Shown: in pieces, positions 24,401 to 36,035 of the stretch
How the letters are laid out: each line of letters begins with the position of its first letter
Numbering within the stretch: the first letter of the stretch is position 1
Origin: Antrodiella citrinella
Lineage: Eukaryota; Basidiomycota; Agaricomycetes; Polyporales; Steccherinaceae
Direction: 5' to 3'
Length of the DNA: 64,000 nt
Assembly: GCA_004802725.1 (NCBI GenBank)
Contig: SGPM01000115.1
Location: 1-64,000, forward strand
Program-made: the position numbers and the translations under genes
Notes under the pieces: generated by a model
The model's input: the letters and a program-made list of their open reading frames with translations, nothing else
What the model was told of the DNA's origin: nothing
The model's database searches: none

Positions 24401-25815
24401 ACGGGCTTCGGATTGAAAGTACTGGATCAGACCAGCTCGGGCTCTCGACGTGAGTGTCCTCAACAAGAGTAAGCGCGCCATCATTACTCCCGTCAACAGT
24501 AGACCAGAAAGTTTGATTGTACCTTGTGTCTCAAACATAGGCAGTCGGGGCGAAAGCAAAATTGAAGGCTGTCTTTACGCGGCTGCCAGTCCCTTGTTTA
24601 TGGACCTGCACAATCTTCAGCATGGCCCGCCATGTTCTACCCCGGAAGGCTTGGATAGGTATGCGCCAGTATGGAGAGCTTGCACATTACCTACTCATAC
24701 ACTGCTTTTGACCAAGGTGCTACCTTGTGGGTGGCAGATTGTGCGCGTGGCGCCACTTCTCGCGCCCAACGCCCAGGCTCAAACACCTGCTTTTCTTTCG
24801 CATTATCCTTTACAACATCATATCCCCGAACTTAGAGTTTGCCAGCCATGTAACTCGTGGCTTCGGTGCCACTGCCGATCCATCCGCTGTGTTCAACACG
24901 TTCCCCAATTTTGAACGACATGGCGGGTAAATAAGATCACGGCAGTGTTCTCATCCCCTTCACGAATCAGGGCGTCAGGAAGTACGCAACTCGTTTGATT
25001 CATTTTGGTTTTAGCTCACGCGTGTATTTGTATAGTTAGTCTTTGCACCCTCAAATGCTGCTCGGACGCCGCTTGGTCTCTGACAGGGCATGTCTTGTTT
25101 GTCAGATAGTCGAAAAGAACGTTCCCGAAGTACATACCGCTTCAGACGACGCTTCTCACAGATTAAAGGCAAGCCATCTCGATATAGGTAGAAATGACGT
25201 CGGTTTCCTCAAATCTACAAACAAAAGCACCTGCGGTTTCTGGCTATAACCTCTCTCCTTATCTTCAGCGCGCGTTTGTCTCATGAGAACCTGCGATTCT
25301 ACGGCCGTGATAGGTTACGTTTACCGGCGGGAATATTCATCTCACGACTGGGAGCGTTGTGGCCCCCGCACAGTAATGTGCACCGATCGGAACATTTGGT
25401 GTTGCAAAGTGACCATCTCTGGACCACGATGCATCTTGCGAATGTGCCCTGTCTTGCGAACTGACGAACGAATCCGGGTTTCTCAATCTATCTAGCAATA
25501 CACCATCGAAGACACGTTCTGACTCGTGCCGTCAGCTGTGGTTCGAATGGTGCGAGAAGCCCTTCATCTATATGCACCTCAGGTATTGATCGCGACGTCC
25601 GATGGCTTTTAACGCGAGATAGAGCTGGGTTGGGTTCTGAAATTCATCCAAACATGGGTATCGGAGCACCCAGGTGTCCGAGGGATCGCATGCGTGGCAT
25701 ATGTAATCACACCGATGTGTACCCGATGCCGTGGTGATCCCTAGAGCTTTTATGAACGATGCTAGCTACCTACTGTTACAACACTGGTACACGGGTGCAC
25801 ACAATCGATCAGAAG
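21484..25815. other. 4.3-kb stretch with no supported gene
   Basis: Only short frames are present. Frames at 23440-23790 (+) and 24450-24914 (+) are the longest and show no recognisable domain; a minus-strand frame at 24335-24559 is Leu/Arg-rich. The region is upstream of WOPR copy 1 and downstream of the GLTP gene, so it may be a long regulatory region, decayed genes, or both. Confidence 0.4.
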
Positions 25816-26654
25816 TTAAAACTGAATTGGGTTCTTGATACCGAGCCCCTCGTAGAAGGCCTGGAGACGTTTGACAATGGCAGCAAGGGCAGCCAACCAC
25901 TTGTCTAGCTCCTCACCGAGCGCATCTTGTGACAGCGTAGAGACGCCGTTGGGATCCTTTGCAAGTTCCTCGTAGAAGACAGCGCGATAAGGGCAGGCAT
26001 TCAGTGCGAGCTGTGTCGGATGTATGAGCATGAAATCTCCTCGTTATCACCACCAAAACGTACCGTGAACGCCGGCTTCATAAGGAAGGTATGATGCTTT
26101 CCGAGGGTATCAGCGTACGACTTCTGAAAGGCAGCCTTGAGTTCAATGGTTTTATTTTCCTGTGCGATCTGCAGGGCCTTGCAGGTGAAGGCGAAGCCAC
26201 GAAGCAGCCACATCAATCCGTCGGTTGCGGTGTTCTGCTTGTCGACCTTCTCGTTCTGCACCAACAACTCGAGCGTGGTTGATTTCTCACGAGCGGCTTC
26301 ATAACGTTTGCGGACTTTCTACATTCCGTGTCAACAAGCAATTTAGATGGAGTCCATCGTGTCAGATCACTCACCTCAATGTTTCCAGTTAGATCGCTCT
26401 TTACTGCTTTGAATGCAATGCCCCCGAGAAGGTCTATGATGTGGGTGAGTAGATACATCCAAATATAGCGGGTTCACAACGTACCAAATATGCCTGCAAG
26501 ACCCTCTGCGGCTTTCAAAAATTCCACGGTGTCGACGCCTGCGTCAGCGACAGGGACATCTACGAATGACTACAAGGAAGTAGCGTTCAGCACGCCGATC
26601 ATCGAGCGATCCATAAACGACACTCACAGAAACGCTCTGCAAATAAGGTGCCAT
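25816..26654 (-). CDS. Glycolipid transfer protein (GLTP, HET-C2-like)
   Basis: Five short exons on the minus strand give about 200 residues, the normal GLTP length. Start MAPYLQSVSSFVDVPV (ATG 26654) is followed by VEFLKAAEGLAGIFDLLGG. The glycolipid head-group motif KSDLTGNIEKVRKRYEA (Asp, Asn and Lys in D-x3-N-x2-K) is present, with the stacking Trp in GLMWLLRGF and the His in LGKHHTFLMKPAF. The C-terminus is YEGLGIKNPIQF. These are the residues that bind sugar and amide in human GLTP and Podospora HET-C2. Role: cytosolic transfer or sensing of glycosphingolipids. In Podospora het-c2 alleles also control heterokaryon incompatibility; nothing here shows that role. It is divergent from the fRMsr gene across a 189-base spacer. 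Confidence 0.93.
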
Positions 26655-26843
26655 GTCGTATAAGAAAATCCAAATGCCACGTCAAGACTTGAGAGTAGAG
26701 AGAAAGGGACGTGGGTTGATGCACCGCCCGTTGTACGCTGTTTCGGCTGTCGCACCTTGCGGAAACCATATTTCCAGATCTTATCAGCTTGCGAACCGAA
26801 ATCTTATCTTATCTCCTCTCTTCATTCTCAACCATCATCTGTC
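26655..26843. promoter_or_regulatory. Divergent promoter region of GLTP and fRMsr genes
   Basis: Only 189 bases separate the two start codons on opposite strands, so both promoters must lie here or overlap the genes. Pyrimidine-rich tracts are present (about 26805-26835); no clear TATA box is visible. Confidence 0.5.
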
Positions 26844-27573
26844 ATGCCACACGCAGATTCCGCTCTCGTACCTTCAGGATTAAGTAAAATCGAGTTCTGG
26901 GTGCATGTTCACGACCAATTGGCTGCACTCCTAGAAGGGCAACGGAGCTGGGTGAATATTTGTTCCCCGAATTCATCCATCGATTCAACTAAAAGAACTA
27001 AACAGGTAGTTAACCTTGCGAACGCTTCATCTCTGGTGTATAATGCCCTCTTGGCATTTGGCCCTTATTTTGGTGACAGTGATAGGGCGGTAAACTGGTG
27101 TGGTAAGTGCAACATAAACTTGCACATGTGATACGCCTCACGAACGTATGTTCCTCCCAGGTTTCTATGTCGATTCAATGTTATATCCGGTACCTCGGGT
27201 GACTGCACGCCAACCCGGTGCTGCAGACGCGTCACCTTCCGCCGTGCTATTATTGGGGCCCTTCTGCGGGAAACCTGCATGTCAGCTCATCAACATCGCG
27301 CCTGGAAAGGCTCGGGGTGTGTGCGCAGACGCTTTTCTCCAGCGAAAGGCTTTGCTCGTTCCCGACGTGGAGGTATATCCAGGACACATCGCCTGCGATG
27401 GCGAGACAAAAAGTGAGATCGTATGTCCTCTGATTGTCCGCAATAACGGTCAGGAAGATGTAGTGGTCGGAGTCTTCGATTTGGATTGCCTGGCCCTCGC
27501 CGGGTTTAGTGAGGACGACAGGCTGGGGCTGGAGAAGATTGCAAAGCTGGTGGTGGAGGCATGTGACTGGTAG
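26844..27573 (+). CDS. Free methionine-(R)-sulfoxide reductase (GAF domain)
   Basis: Three exons encode a single GAF domain of about 190 residues, the size of yeast YKL069W. Start MPHADSALVPSG. Removing an intron beginning GTGAATATTT joins GQRSW to VVNLANASSLVYNALLAF; a second joins VNWC to GFYVDS. The signature GPFCGKPACQLI, GKARGVCADAF, VPDVEVYPGHIACDGETKSE carries the three cysteines used in catalysis and resolution (PAC, GVC, IAC). The enzyme reduces free Met-R-sulfoxide with thioredoxin in the cytosol, part of oxidative-stress defence. Two further cysteines flank the motif (GPFC and EIVC). It is convergent with the cysteinyl-tRNA synthetase gene 207 bases downstream. Confidence 0.93.
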
Positions 27574-27780
27574 ATACGACTGGTAGATACGGATAGACAC
27601 AGAAGCATATGCTATACAACGGCCGCTATCGGTGATGGGCACCACCCGCGCCATCCTAACAAGCACGCAGTAATGTACCATTCCATAAGTTCGCAGGGGT
27701 CGGACAGTTCGTCAGCTCGGACGCTATATGGTAGCAATAGATTAGACTTGAGAGTCTGACAGACCTAACAGAGTGTATAT

Positions 27781-30700
27781 TCAATTCTGCTCTTTCTGCC
27801 ATGTTAAAAATTCGTCGTGCAAGAGCTTCTGATCCGACCAGCCTTTCTGCGCTTTCTTAGAGGCGCTCTTAGAGAGCTCTTTGCCATCCCCCTCTGTCAA
27901 AGGAAGGCCACGCTCATCCCAGGATCCGTACTTGCCCTCCGGAACGTTTGGTGGTCTGAACAGTTCCTGTGGGGGGAGACGGCCTTTCTCCAGCTTTTTG
28001 AGCTTCTTCTGGCGCTCGGCTTCAACAGCGGCTGCTTTCTTCGCCACCTTTGCCTCTGCTTGTGCTCGTTTCTCGTCGCGGGCTTTGATGAGCTCCGCTG
28101 GAGGCACAAGCTTCACCAGTGCCTTGCCATCTGGATAGTGAAAAAGTATATTTAGCGTTAAAAAGCTTATATCGGACCTAATAGTTCCACAACGTACCTT
28201 CCTGGTCGTCTAACGCAACGCCTAGGGGCACGAGGTCGACGTCCCGCAGCCTGTCTGAAAGAGCCAAGATATCCTTTAGTGCCCCGTCCCCTTTCGCGAT
28301 AGCGAGTTTTCGGACACCATCTCGGAAGGATGAAAGGGACCTCAGATAAGGCATAAGGATCTCTTCCCGCTGTCACCGAATAATCAATCATGTGTCGACA
28401 ACAAAACAACAAGGTGGGATAGCATACGTCGACTTTGCCTTCGCCTGGTGACGACTCCTGACCCCATCCGACTTCGGAGGACTCCCCTTCGCCCAACCCG
28501 AACATGCGAAGCATGCCGCCGATCCACCGAGCAATTCTGTCCAGAACGCTAACGTCCAGCTGAGCGCCTCGGGAGTTGATGTATACATTCGCGCGAGATA
28601 TCAGCTCCCGCAAAGTATTCAGTGCCTCGGGGGTATTGAAAGAGTCACAAAGAGCAGCGCGGAAGGCGACCTGACCCTGATGAAATCTGTCCAGGCAAAA
28701 TGAGGCCATTAGAACGCAAAACCGAAGTTATCGGACGCACCTATTTGTAAGTTCACGCTCTGCTTCTCCATAACAATGACGGCCGTCGGTCGAAGGCCCA
28801 TCGGCCCGTGCTTGACTCGTCAGCGCCCTGACCACCGTAAAAAAGTTCTGAGAACAGCGTTAGGCCCATGATTGCAGACATGTGGTTCGAGAACCTCAAC
28901 TCAGCGATGGATATGACTTACGTTGAGTGTTGCTTCTATATTTCGTACTTCACCGGTCATCAAAGAGTCTGAGAAATCACTCCTCGAGTTCCACAGCGTC
29001 GTGAGGAAAGCGAGACGGAGTTGTCGGGCGGAGTATTTTTGGAGGATTTCCTAGGCCCAGACAATGTCAGCGGTATTAGTTGAGCGGAGTGTTTCGGGAA
29101 GCTTACATCAATGGTAATGAAGTTCTTCAGCGACTTGCTCATCTTCAGCCCCTCAATGTGCAGATGACCCGTATGCAGGAAGTAGTTCACCCACGCCGGA
29201 CAGTTATGGTAAGCCTGACGTATGATAAGAAGTTAGAGGTGAATCGTCAATTGAATTGGAATTGGGAGCCTCGCCTCTGACTGTGCCATTTCATTATCGT
29301 GATGAGGAAACGCCAGATCAATACCACCCGAATGTATGTCCATGTTGTCGCCCAAGACTGCAGACGCCATTACTGAGCACTCAATGTGCCATCCGGGACG
29401 ACCTGGACCCCATGGTGACGGCCACGAGGGTTCTCCGGGTTTTGAGGCCTTCCAAAGCGCGAAATCCGCAGGTGATCTACGACCCGTGGCGACTGAGAGG
29501 GCACCTGTGGAGAGAAAGAAGGACACAGTAACGTCAAAGATCATGCAGAACCGGACACAGTACACGGTCCGAATAGGCCTACTTACCTTCACCTTCTTCC
29601 AGTAGCTCAAGGTTGCCTTTACTCCATGGTTCTAGTTTGGCGTAGTCGTGATTATCGGCTTTATCGAACGCTCGGGTGTCGAAGTATACGCTTCCCTCTA
29701 CGGCGTAACCGTACCCGTTCTTGACAATACCTTCCACAAACGAAACAATTTCGGGAACGTATTCGGTAACCCGTGTGAGGGTATCAGGATCTCGGACTCG
29801 CAGTCGCTGCATGTCCTTGAAGAATTCACCTTCCCAATATGCAGCGGTAGATCGGAAAATGGAGTGGTCTGTGACCGTCGACCCATTCTGAGAGACCAAT
29901 TGTAAGAAGAGAGTCTAATGCAAACACTAGCCCTTACTTTCTTGTCAAGTGCGAGTGCAAGGACATCTTTCGACTCATCAACCAGACGCTGGCCGGCTTC
30001 TATGTCCACACGTACTTCCTTGAGTTGCGCCTCAGCTTCTAGGATCGCCGCGAAGGCCCTGTTCTATCAGAAGAAATCAGCTACGAAGCCTGGAGAGTAC
30101 CTCACATGCAGAACGCACCGCGCCGGTAAAGTGCATGTCAAACTTTTCGTCCCGCTTCACGCCTTCTTGTTTCCACGCTTTGTCCGTTGCCTGAAACAGT
30201 CCAACAAGACGTGGCCAGGCCTCCCTCTCATGCCCAGACTGTGGTCGATCTAATTCCAGGAGACCCTTGGATACTTTCGATTGGACGTAGTCTGTCCAGG
30301 CCTCTATGACGATTTCTAGCAACTCCAGTGTCAGCGACGTCTGTTTTGAACGAAACGCGTCAATGAGGTGGTTTTGACGGGCTCGCAAGATGATCTGCGT
30401 GTTGTGATCAGAGGGGAATTCATACGCCACAGCTGACTAGGACACACCTTGTCATCGATGTCGGTGATGTTCATCACGAAGTGTACATCGTAGCCGAAGT
30501 AATCCGTCATAATCCGTCTCAAGATATCCTGAGTGACATAGTTTCTACCAAACACGATCTCAGTATCCATTCATCCCATCAAGAGGGGGGCACTCACCTA
30601 GCATGTCCCATATGCGACGCATCATACACTGTAGGTCCGCAATTATACCACTTCACATGATTTCCATCGTTCGGCACGAACTCTACCTAGTAGCAACGCC

Positions 30701-30843
30701 ACCAACCAATGAGTTTAGACCAGTCCAAGGAGACAAGAAGACGCACAGACTTTGCTACGTGTCAGAGAATTGTAGACTTTCAACACCGGTGCCTCCGTCT
30801 TCCGCACGGGGACAGACCAAGTGGGTTGCTGCACAGTGGTCAT
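27781..30843 (-). CDS. Cysteinyl-tRNA synthetase, cytosolic
   Basis: Long multi-exon gene. N-terminus [20 protein letters not shown], then (after an intron) [20 protein letters not shown]: the zinc-binding Cys and the HIGH motif (HMGH). Next come [20 protein letters not shown] with TDIDDK, a large eukaryote-type insertion (LIDAFRSKQ to LLEEGEG), then RPGWHIECS (second Zn ligand), [15 protein letters not shown] and the catalytic loop [10 protein letters not shown]. The DALR-like anticodon-stem domain and a Lys/Ala/Glu-rich tail ([20 protein letters not shown]) close the protein at [10 protein letters not shown]. It charges tRNA-Cys. The length, roughly 790 residues, fits the fungal cytosolic enzyme. 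No mitochondrial presequence is evident; an alternative start could supply one. Confidence 0.95.
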
Positions 30844-31384
30844 CTTCTTCGAGCTCGAGTGTGATTGCAAGTCGCAGTAGGATCTGACGTTCTTGTAAAG
30901 TCGGGAGAAACAGGTATATGTACAACGAGTGTTTCTCGTGAAGATGACTCGAGCACAGAACATCCACTGTGCGTCCGAGGTTTGGCCAGATATTATCGAC
31001 TCGTGAGCCACAGCATACACCTCTTGACTCGGAGGTTATCACGATCGAGAAAGAGAAAGAGTGTTCGCCTAATTAGGTAGTTTATTCGCAGCACGTGGCT
31101 TGTCTACACGACGCGTTTAATTTGAGGACGCACTCTCAGGCACTCTCCTCCTGTGGGCAGTCGCGACTCGGAGCAAAATTTATGAAGAGTGACAAATGGG
31201 GGTCAGAGGAGGTGTATATTCCCAAAGTTAAAAGACAGTATAAAACAAAGGAACAGTCAATATATTCAGGAGTATAATAAAGCAATGCGGTAATCTACAG
31301 CAGACGAACTCTAGCCCAACCAAGGATACAGCACGAAGGTCCAAGCCTCAGACACAAACAGTCCATTCACAAGCTTCTTCAGTC
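30844..31384. other. Intergenic region
   Basis: About 540 bases upstream of the cysteinyl-tRNA synthetase start and beyond the stop of the aspartic-protease-like gene. No gene or repeat recognised. Confidence 0.5.
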
Positions 31385-33364
31385 TCAGTTTTCATCTTTG
31401 TAAGGATCTGAGTACCGCGTAGTGTCCCGTTTCTCCTCAGCACCATACAGTGGTACGTGGACGGGCTCTCCAGCTTCCGCTGTGTGGAGGTTCCTGTACG
31501 CGGAAGGCTTGACCTTGCGATCGTGTCGGCGTGCGACGAGGCAGTACGTCGTTGCACCGATACCGGTGAGACCAAGAACGACAAAAAGCACGATGATAGC
31601 AGGCAAGCAATGCCTTAGCTGTACGAAAGAAGCATATGTTCAGTTGACGTGAACATGATCCGTGAGTACAGATACACATACCTGATCGCCGATACCACCG
31701 GTAGGGAGGTTCTTGTCGGTGGTATCATTGTCAGCAAGACTTCCAGCCACCGCCAAGTCATTGTTTGTAGTAGGCGGTCCAGTGTAGCCTGCCGGTGCTC
31801 CGATCCAAACTGTGGTGGTGGGATGGTGAGTGGTCGTCGTGAAGACGGTGATAGTGGAAGGCGCGGGGGCTGGGGCCGGCGTGGGTGCAGGCGCAGGCGC
31901 GCGGACCTGGACGAACAAAACATGGGACTCGGACTGCGTCGAAGTTGGGAGGAACTGATAGTAGGGCGAGCTGAGAGTATTTCCGTCTGAGTTGCCGTAG
32001 CCGTACAGGGTGTAAGCGTTACGGACTATGAAAGGCCCCTATGCTTCAGAAAACGCCCTTCGGAGTTAGAAGCATACACTTACGGAAAGGAAGGCCCATC
32101 AAGACGTCGTAGCCTTGAGAAGAACCGTCACTTGCTTGGAACTGGTCGGGCAGTCAGTGGAAAGGGCCAATAATAGACCTTGGACTACTCACAGTACCGA
32201 CACATGAATCAGACCCGACTTGCGTGCTGATAACATCCATCGGGTTGATCGGATAGGAAACACCAGTGACGATAATATTCACCGAGACCTCTGCAGAGCA
32301 TGGCAGGTGGTAGAGACGGTCGGAAGTGGAATAAGAGGCGCCCTGAACACCGGAGTACACAGCGTCCACGACTGACTTGGGTGCGACAATCCAAGGGTTT
32401 GTAGTAGAGAGTTTGCCAAGCGTCTGGGCACCGCTTACAGACGATATGAGACCAACGGATTTTCCGGAGACCTGAATGTCGTCCACGGAGAATGTACCAT
32501 TGGAACCGAGCTGGAGCTTGGGCTGACTCGTGACTTTTGACAGTACGGGAACGCCAACAGCGGAAAGTCTGTCCGCAGATACGCTAAACACCTTCGTGAG
32601 GTCGACTGTGGTTCCGGCTGTGAAGAGACCGTTGAAGCTGAGCGAGTTACCCTTGTCGGTTTCGAGAGGTGAAACGAGGAGCGTGATGAATGGCTCGGAC
32701 CCCTCCTGTAGGATCAGCTGGTCGATGATGCTGTGAGATCCGTCGTTGGCGTCCTTGACGAGTTGGGAAGATGATGTTGGACCAAGACCCATACGACCAT
32801 ATACATCCAAAGAGGGAGGCGGACTAGCCCATCCCTGAGGAGCCTGAGCGCTATAATCTGTAGGATTGGGAATATCTTTAGAACTCAGATCCGAAAGGGC
32901 TCAAAAGATCTCATGCTTACAGAACTGCTGGGTCAAGTTGACTCCTGCGAGACCAACACGTGCTGAGACGGGTGTTGCTGAGAAGGTCGTCAGTTATTTA
33001 TGGAATGTGTGACTGGAAAGTTGGCTCGCTACCTGGCAGGGATGTACGCGCGGACACAGGTTGATAATATGCCTGGTTCAAGTTGCCAGATATCCATAAA
33101 TCAGAGCTGTGATAAAGGGGTCAGAGGCAGCATATGGAAAATCGAACGCGAGACGGACCTTTCGAGGTCCAACTGGACCGGAACTACTGAATCTCCAATC
33201 GTGACGGCCACGAACAAGTCGTCTTGATTCGGTCCCGAGAAGACCACTCCGTCCTCCAACACGTTGAAATCGCGCTTAGCGACTTGCAACGAAGAAGGGA
33301 TCGTGAAAGCTTGAGAAGACAGGGCGAGCGAAAGCGCAAACATAGAGAGAGACATGCGCGCCAT
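31385..33364 (-). CDS. Membrane-anchored aspartic-protease-like protein lacking both catalytic motifs
   Basis: Starts MARMSLSMFALSLALSSQAF (signal peptide; ATG 33364). The fold is that of a pepsin-type (A1) protease: SDLWISGN, YGRMGLGP, WIVAPKSVVDAVYS, YHLPC, SYPINPMD and GLPFLRNAYTLYGYG. The first active-site motif, normally DTGS before SDLW, reads DLES. The second, normally LDTGTT, reads GKLSTT before NPWIVAP. After the fold come a Pro/Ala/Thr-rich stalk (APAPTPAPAPAP), a transmembrane helix (AIIVLFVVLGLTGIGATTY) and a short cytoplasmic tail ending YSDPYKDEN. Reading frames are open throughout, so it looks like an expressed pseudoenzyme rather than a decayed gene. It shares architecture with the protease at 55512-57703, whose motifs are intact. 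Likely at the cell surface or in the secretory pathway. Confidence 0.83.
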
Positions 33365-33435
33365 AGTGAAGGACGTCGGCGAGGTAAAGAAAGGAAAGGA
33401 GGGGGTGCAGATATATCACCCCGTCGACGACGCGG

Positions 33436-33443
33436 AATATATA
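33436..33443 (-). promoter_or_regulatory. Likely TATA box of the aspartic-protease-like gene
   Basis: On the minus strand GGTATATATTCC lies about 72 bases before the ATG at 33364. A second TATA-like site (GTGATATATC, 33409-33418) is only about 46 bases upstream and is less likely. Confidence 0.45.
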
Positions 33444-34807
33444 CCTCCCTGTGTCCTCACATGTTCGCACCCAACTCATGTGTTGTATGATGTATCAGAG
33501 GCACTGGATGTTAGGAGGTTCACAGTCCAATGATTATTGGTGCTCATTCTGTCGCACGATTCTAAAGCTTTCATAGGGGCATGCTCGGTCTGTTACTACG
33601 ATTGTTGAACATACGACGAGTAAAAAACATCTGCGCAACCCAATGTACCTTGTTAGTTGGCTTGAGAATATACAAACTTTGAGCAGATGCGACGTACGTA
33701 ATCAAGGGATCACTCGGTCAGTACTGCTCTCGGGATGCTCGGGATGCTGTGCCACAGGAAATTATCGCTGCCTGCACGTTGCATTGTTCACTGCCGCGAG
33801 CGTGGGGTGTAGGTTGGGTGGCCATTCGAGTGAAGTTCGGGTCCGCGACCAGTTAGGGAAGCGTGTCCTCGTGCCGCTGTGCTGGCAGGTTGTCCGCGGA
33901 CAGACGGAAATGATGCCGGAAGACGGGTCGAATAGAGCAAGTTGTCGAATGGATTACCAAAGTCGAGAGGAAGAAGGTTGGCAGTTGGACGAACTGAGCG
34001 CGGCTTTGGCAAGACGGACAACCATATCTGGCGCCAACAGATCGGAAGCGATCAATCGAGCACGTGGACTAGATCTCCCCCGCATCCTGAGTACCGAGTC
34101 GCGGAACCGCCTCTTAACGTTCTCAACTTGCACAGTCTCGGAAGAGAGATATCGTCGTCGTCGTCGTCGTCGAAAGTAAGGAGGTTCACCGTCGCCGGCA
34201 TCGTCGACCTCGACGCAACGATCTCAATATCTTACAAACGCTAGAGAGACCGCCGGCAACTACGCACGCGTGTTGATCCGTATACTGTAATAAGCCTTCG
34301 ACGCAGTCTAATAGGCTTGCCTCACAGCCTCGCTCACCTCGCGGTGCAATCCAGTTGTTGCTGTACTCGTCCTCGTCTTCCTCGCAGAGCTTTTCGAGAC
34401 CGTTGTAATTTCCGATATCTTCTTTCTGACTTGGACCAGACACCGACGTCCCCTTTCCCTAACGACTTCGCACGGACGTCCCAACGATTCGCAGTCATGT
34501 CTGGTCCGCACCTTCTGTCCATTCAATCACGACATCAACAGCCAGCCACAGAAGCTACCACACACATAGCATCGCGCACACATCATTCCGTCTTCTCGAG
34601 CAGTACTAAGGGTCTCAGACGCGTGCAGCCCACGTTGATGTGGGCATTGTACGCCTGTTATCGCAAAATGCAGTGCTCTGTCTAGAGGTACCGTTTCCCT
34701 ATTCTGGACATCACGAAGGTCAGTCGATGCCAATCAATTTCAAGAAATTAGCTCTTTACGTTCTCAGGCCTCCTTCTTGCTCACACACCTTTTCCAGCGC
34801 GCTCCCA
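33444..34807. other. Upstream region of WOPR copy 2, no supported gene
   Basis: Holds a 537-base open frame at 33643-34179 (+) that ends in a run of arginine codons made by a CGT repeat (about 34153-34172), and overlapping minus-strand frames. No domain is recognised and start contexts are unconvincing. It is probably regulatory or leader DNA for WOPR copy 2 and the divergent protease-like gene. Confidence 0.4.
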
Positions 34808-34813
34808 TATAAA
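34808..34813 (+). promoter_or_regulatory. TATA box of WOPR copy 2
   Basis: CCATATAAACC lies 63 bases before the ATG at 34876. Confidence 0.65.
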
Positions 34814-34875
34814 CCCCTCAGCTCTCCTTGTCGCCAGAGCTCACCACCTTGGACGCCCCCGCCCTCCTCGCCACT

Positions 34876-36035
34876 ATGGCTCAACCACAAGCCCCTACAT
34901 TCACTGACATCACTGTTCGCACTGTAGAGGAGGCCAACCGGCTGTTCCACGTCGTCAGCTTGGGACAAGCCCATCTGTTCACTCGTCGTTTGACCGTAGA
35001 TGAACGTCGATCCATTTATACTGGCTGCATCTTCGTGTGGGAAGAGCGTAATCCAACACACGAAGCCACAGGGGTACGTCATGTGTGTATGTGCGCGCTT
35101 TTGCTTTCGCTGACCCCTTCCCTCGTACCCGTGTTGGCCGGATTTTGCACTTCGTCATCAGGAGGGAATTGAGCGGTGGACAGATGGCAGACGTTGGAGT
35201 TGCTCGAGGACCAAAACAGTGCGTTTTGATTATGCATCAGGAAGCTGCGTTATATTGATCAATTTACACCATAGGGCTTCCTCTACTATACGGAGAAGTT
35301 GCCGGAGATCGGTAATCCGGCCACAGTAAGAGCACTGTACGTTCCACTCCGGACTTCTCTTCAGGAATGATCATTGATTGGAACTCCAGGTTGCCCGACA
35401 AGCTAATCAAACAAACGTACTCAGTGTGGGTGAATACGGCAGAAGGACGAAGGAAGTGGCACCTTGGTAAGCTCATCTGCTGGTGTGATTGATGTCTAGT
35501 ATTGACTTCGAGTACAGTGGCGTACTACACAGAAGACACCCAGCACCGCCTGCGTTCCGCCGACGAAGGGATTCGCCTTATCATGGGTGGCGACATCCAG
35601 CAGATACCCGTCGATGCATACGAGCCGGCCCGCCAGCCAAAAGGTGCCCGGAACCGGAATGATGAGGTGGAAGACGACACTGCACCAGCCTCCGCACCTG
35701 ATGGCACGTCCTCTCACGACGAGCCACTCGCGACGCCGCCGGCTTCAGGCTCGGGCTCAGGCTCACTCGAAGACCGACTCACCACTGCCGTCGATTTGGA
35801 CAATCTGGATCTCCCGAAGATCCAACCCCGCGATCCCCTCTTCGTGCTGCGGAACTGTGTGGCGGTCTGTCCTGATATCTATCAAGCACAGAACCGCGCC
35901 ATCCTGGGAGCCGATGCGTCGAAGGACCTGGCTCCCCTCATCTACCAGAGGAAGACGCCGTACAAGCCGCGACATCCCTTGGATAACGAGTCGTTGCGCT
36001 TCTGCGATGCCAACTCGACGTGGTTGGCTACTTGA
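34876..36035 (+). CDS. WOPR-domain (Gti1/Pac2 family) transcriptional regulator, copy 2
   Basis: Five exons (34876-35073, 35162-35218, 35275-35336, 35390-35466, 35518-36035) give 303 residues. The first WOPR half has FTDITVRTVEEANRLFHVVS, FTRRLTVDERRSIYTGCIFV and WEER. GIERWTDGRRWSCSRTKTGF follows, with LYYTEKL. The second half has LPDKLIKQTYSVWV and RRKWHLVAYYTED, the conserved block where the domain touches DNA. The C-terminal half is Pro/Ser/Gly-rich with acidic patches and ends NSTWLAT. Family members are fungal master regulators of developmental switching. Exon joins are supported by the alignment with copy 1 (20325-21401). The bridge between the two WOPR halves is less conserved than in copy 1. 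A TATA box lies upstream. Confidence 0.9.

Noticed and set aside
33643..34179. 178-codon frame ending in polyarginine
   Set aside because: The arginine run comes from a CGT microsatellite; no domain, and opposite frames are equally open.
34498..34685. ATG-initiated 62-codon frame before WOPR copy 2 as a uORF
   Set aside because: It ends before the TATA box at 34808, so it is probably outside the transcript.
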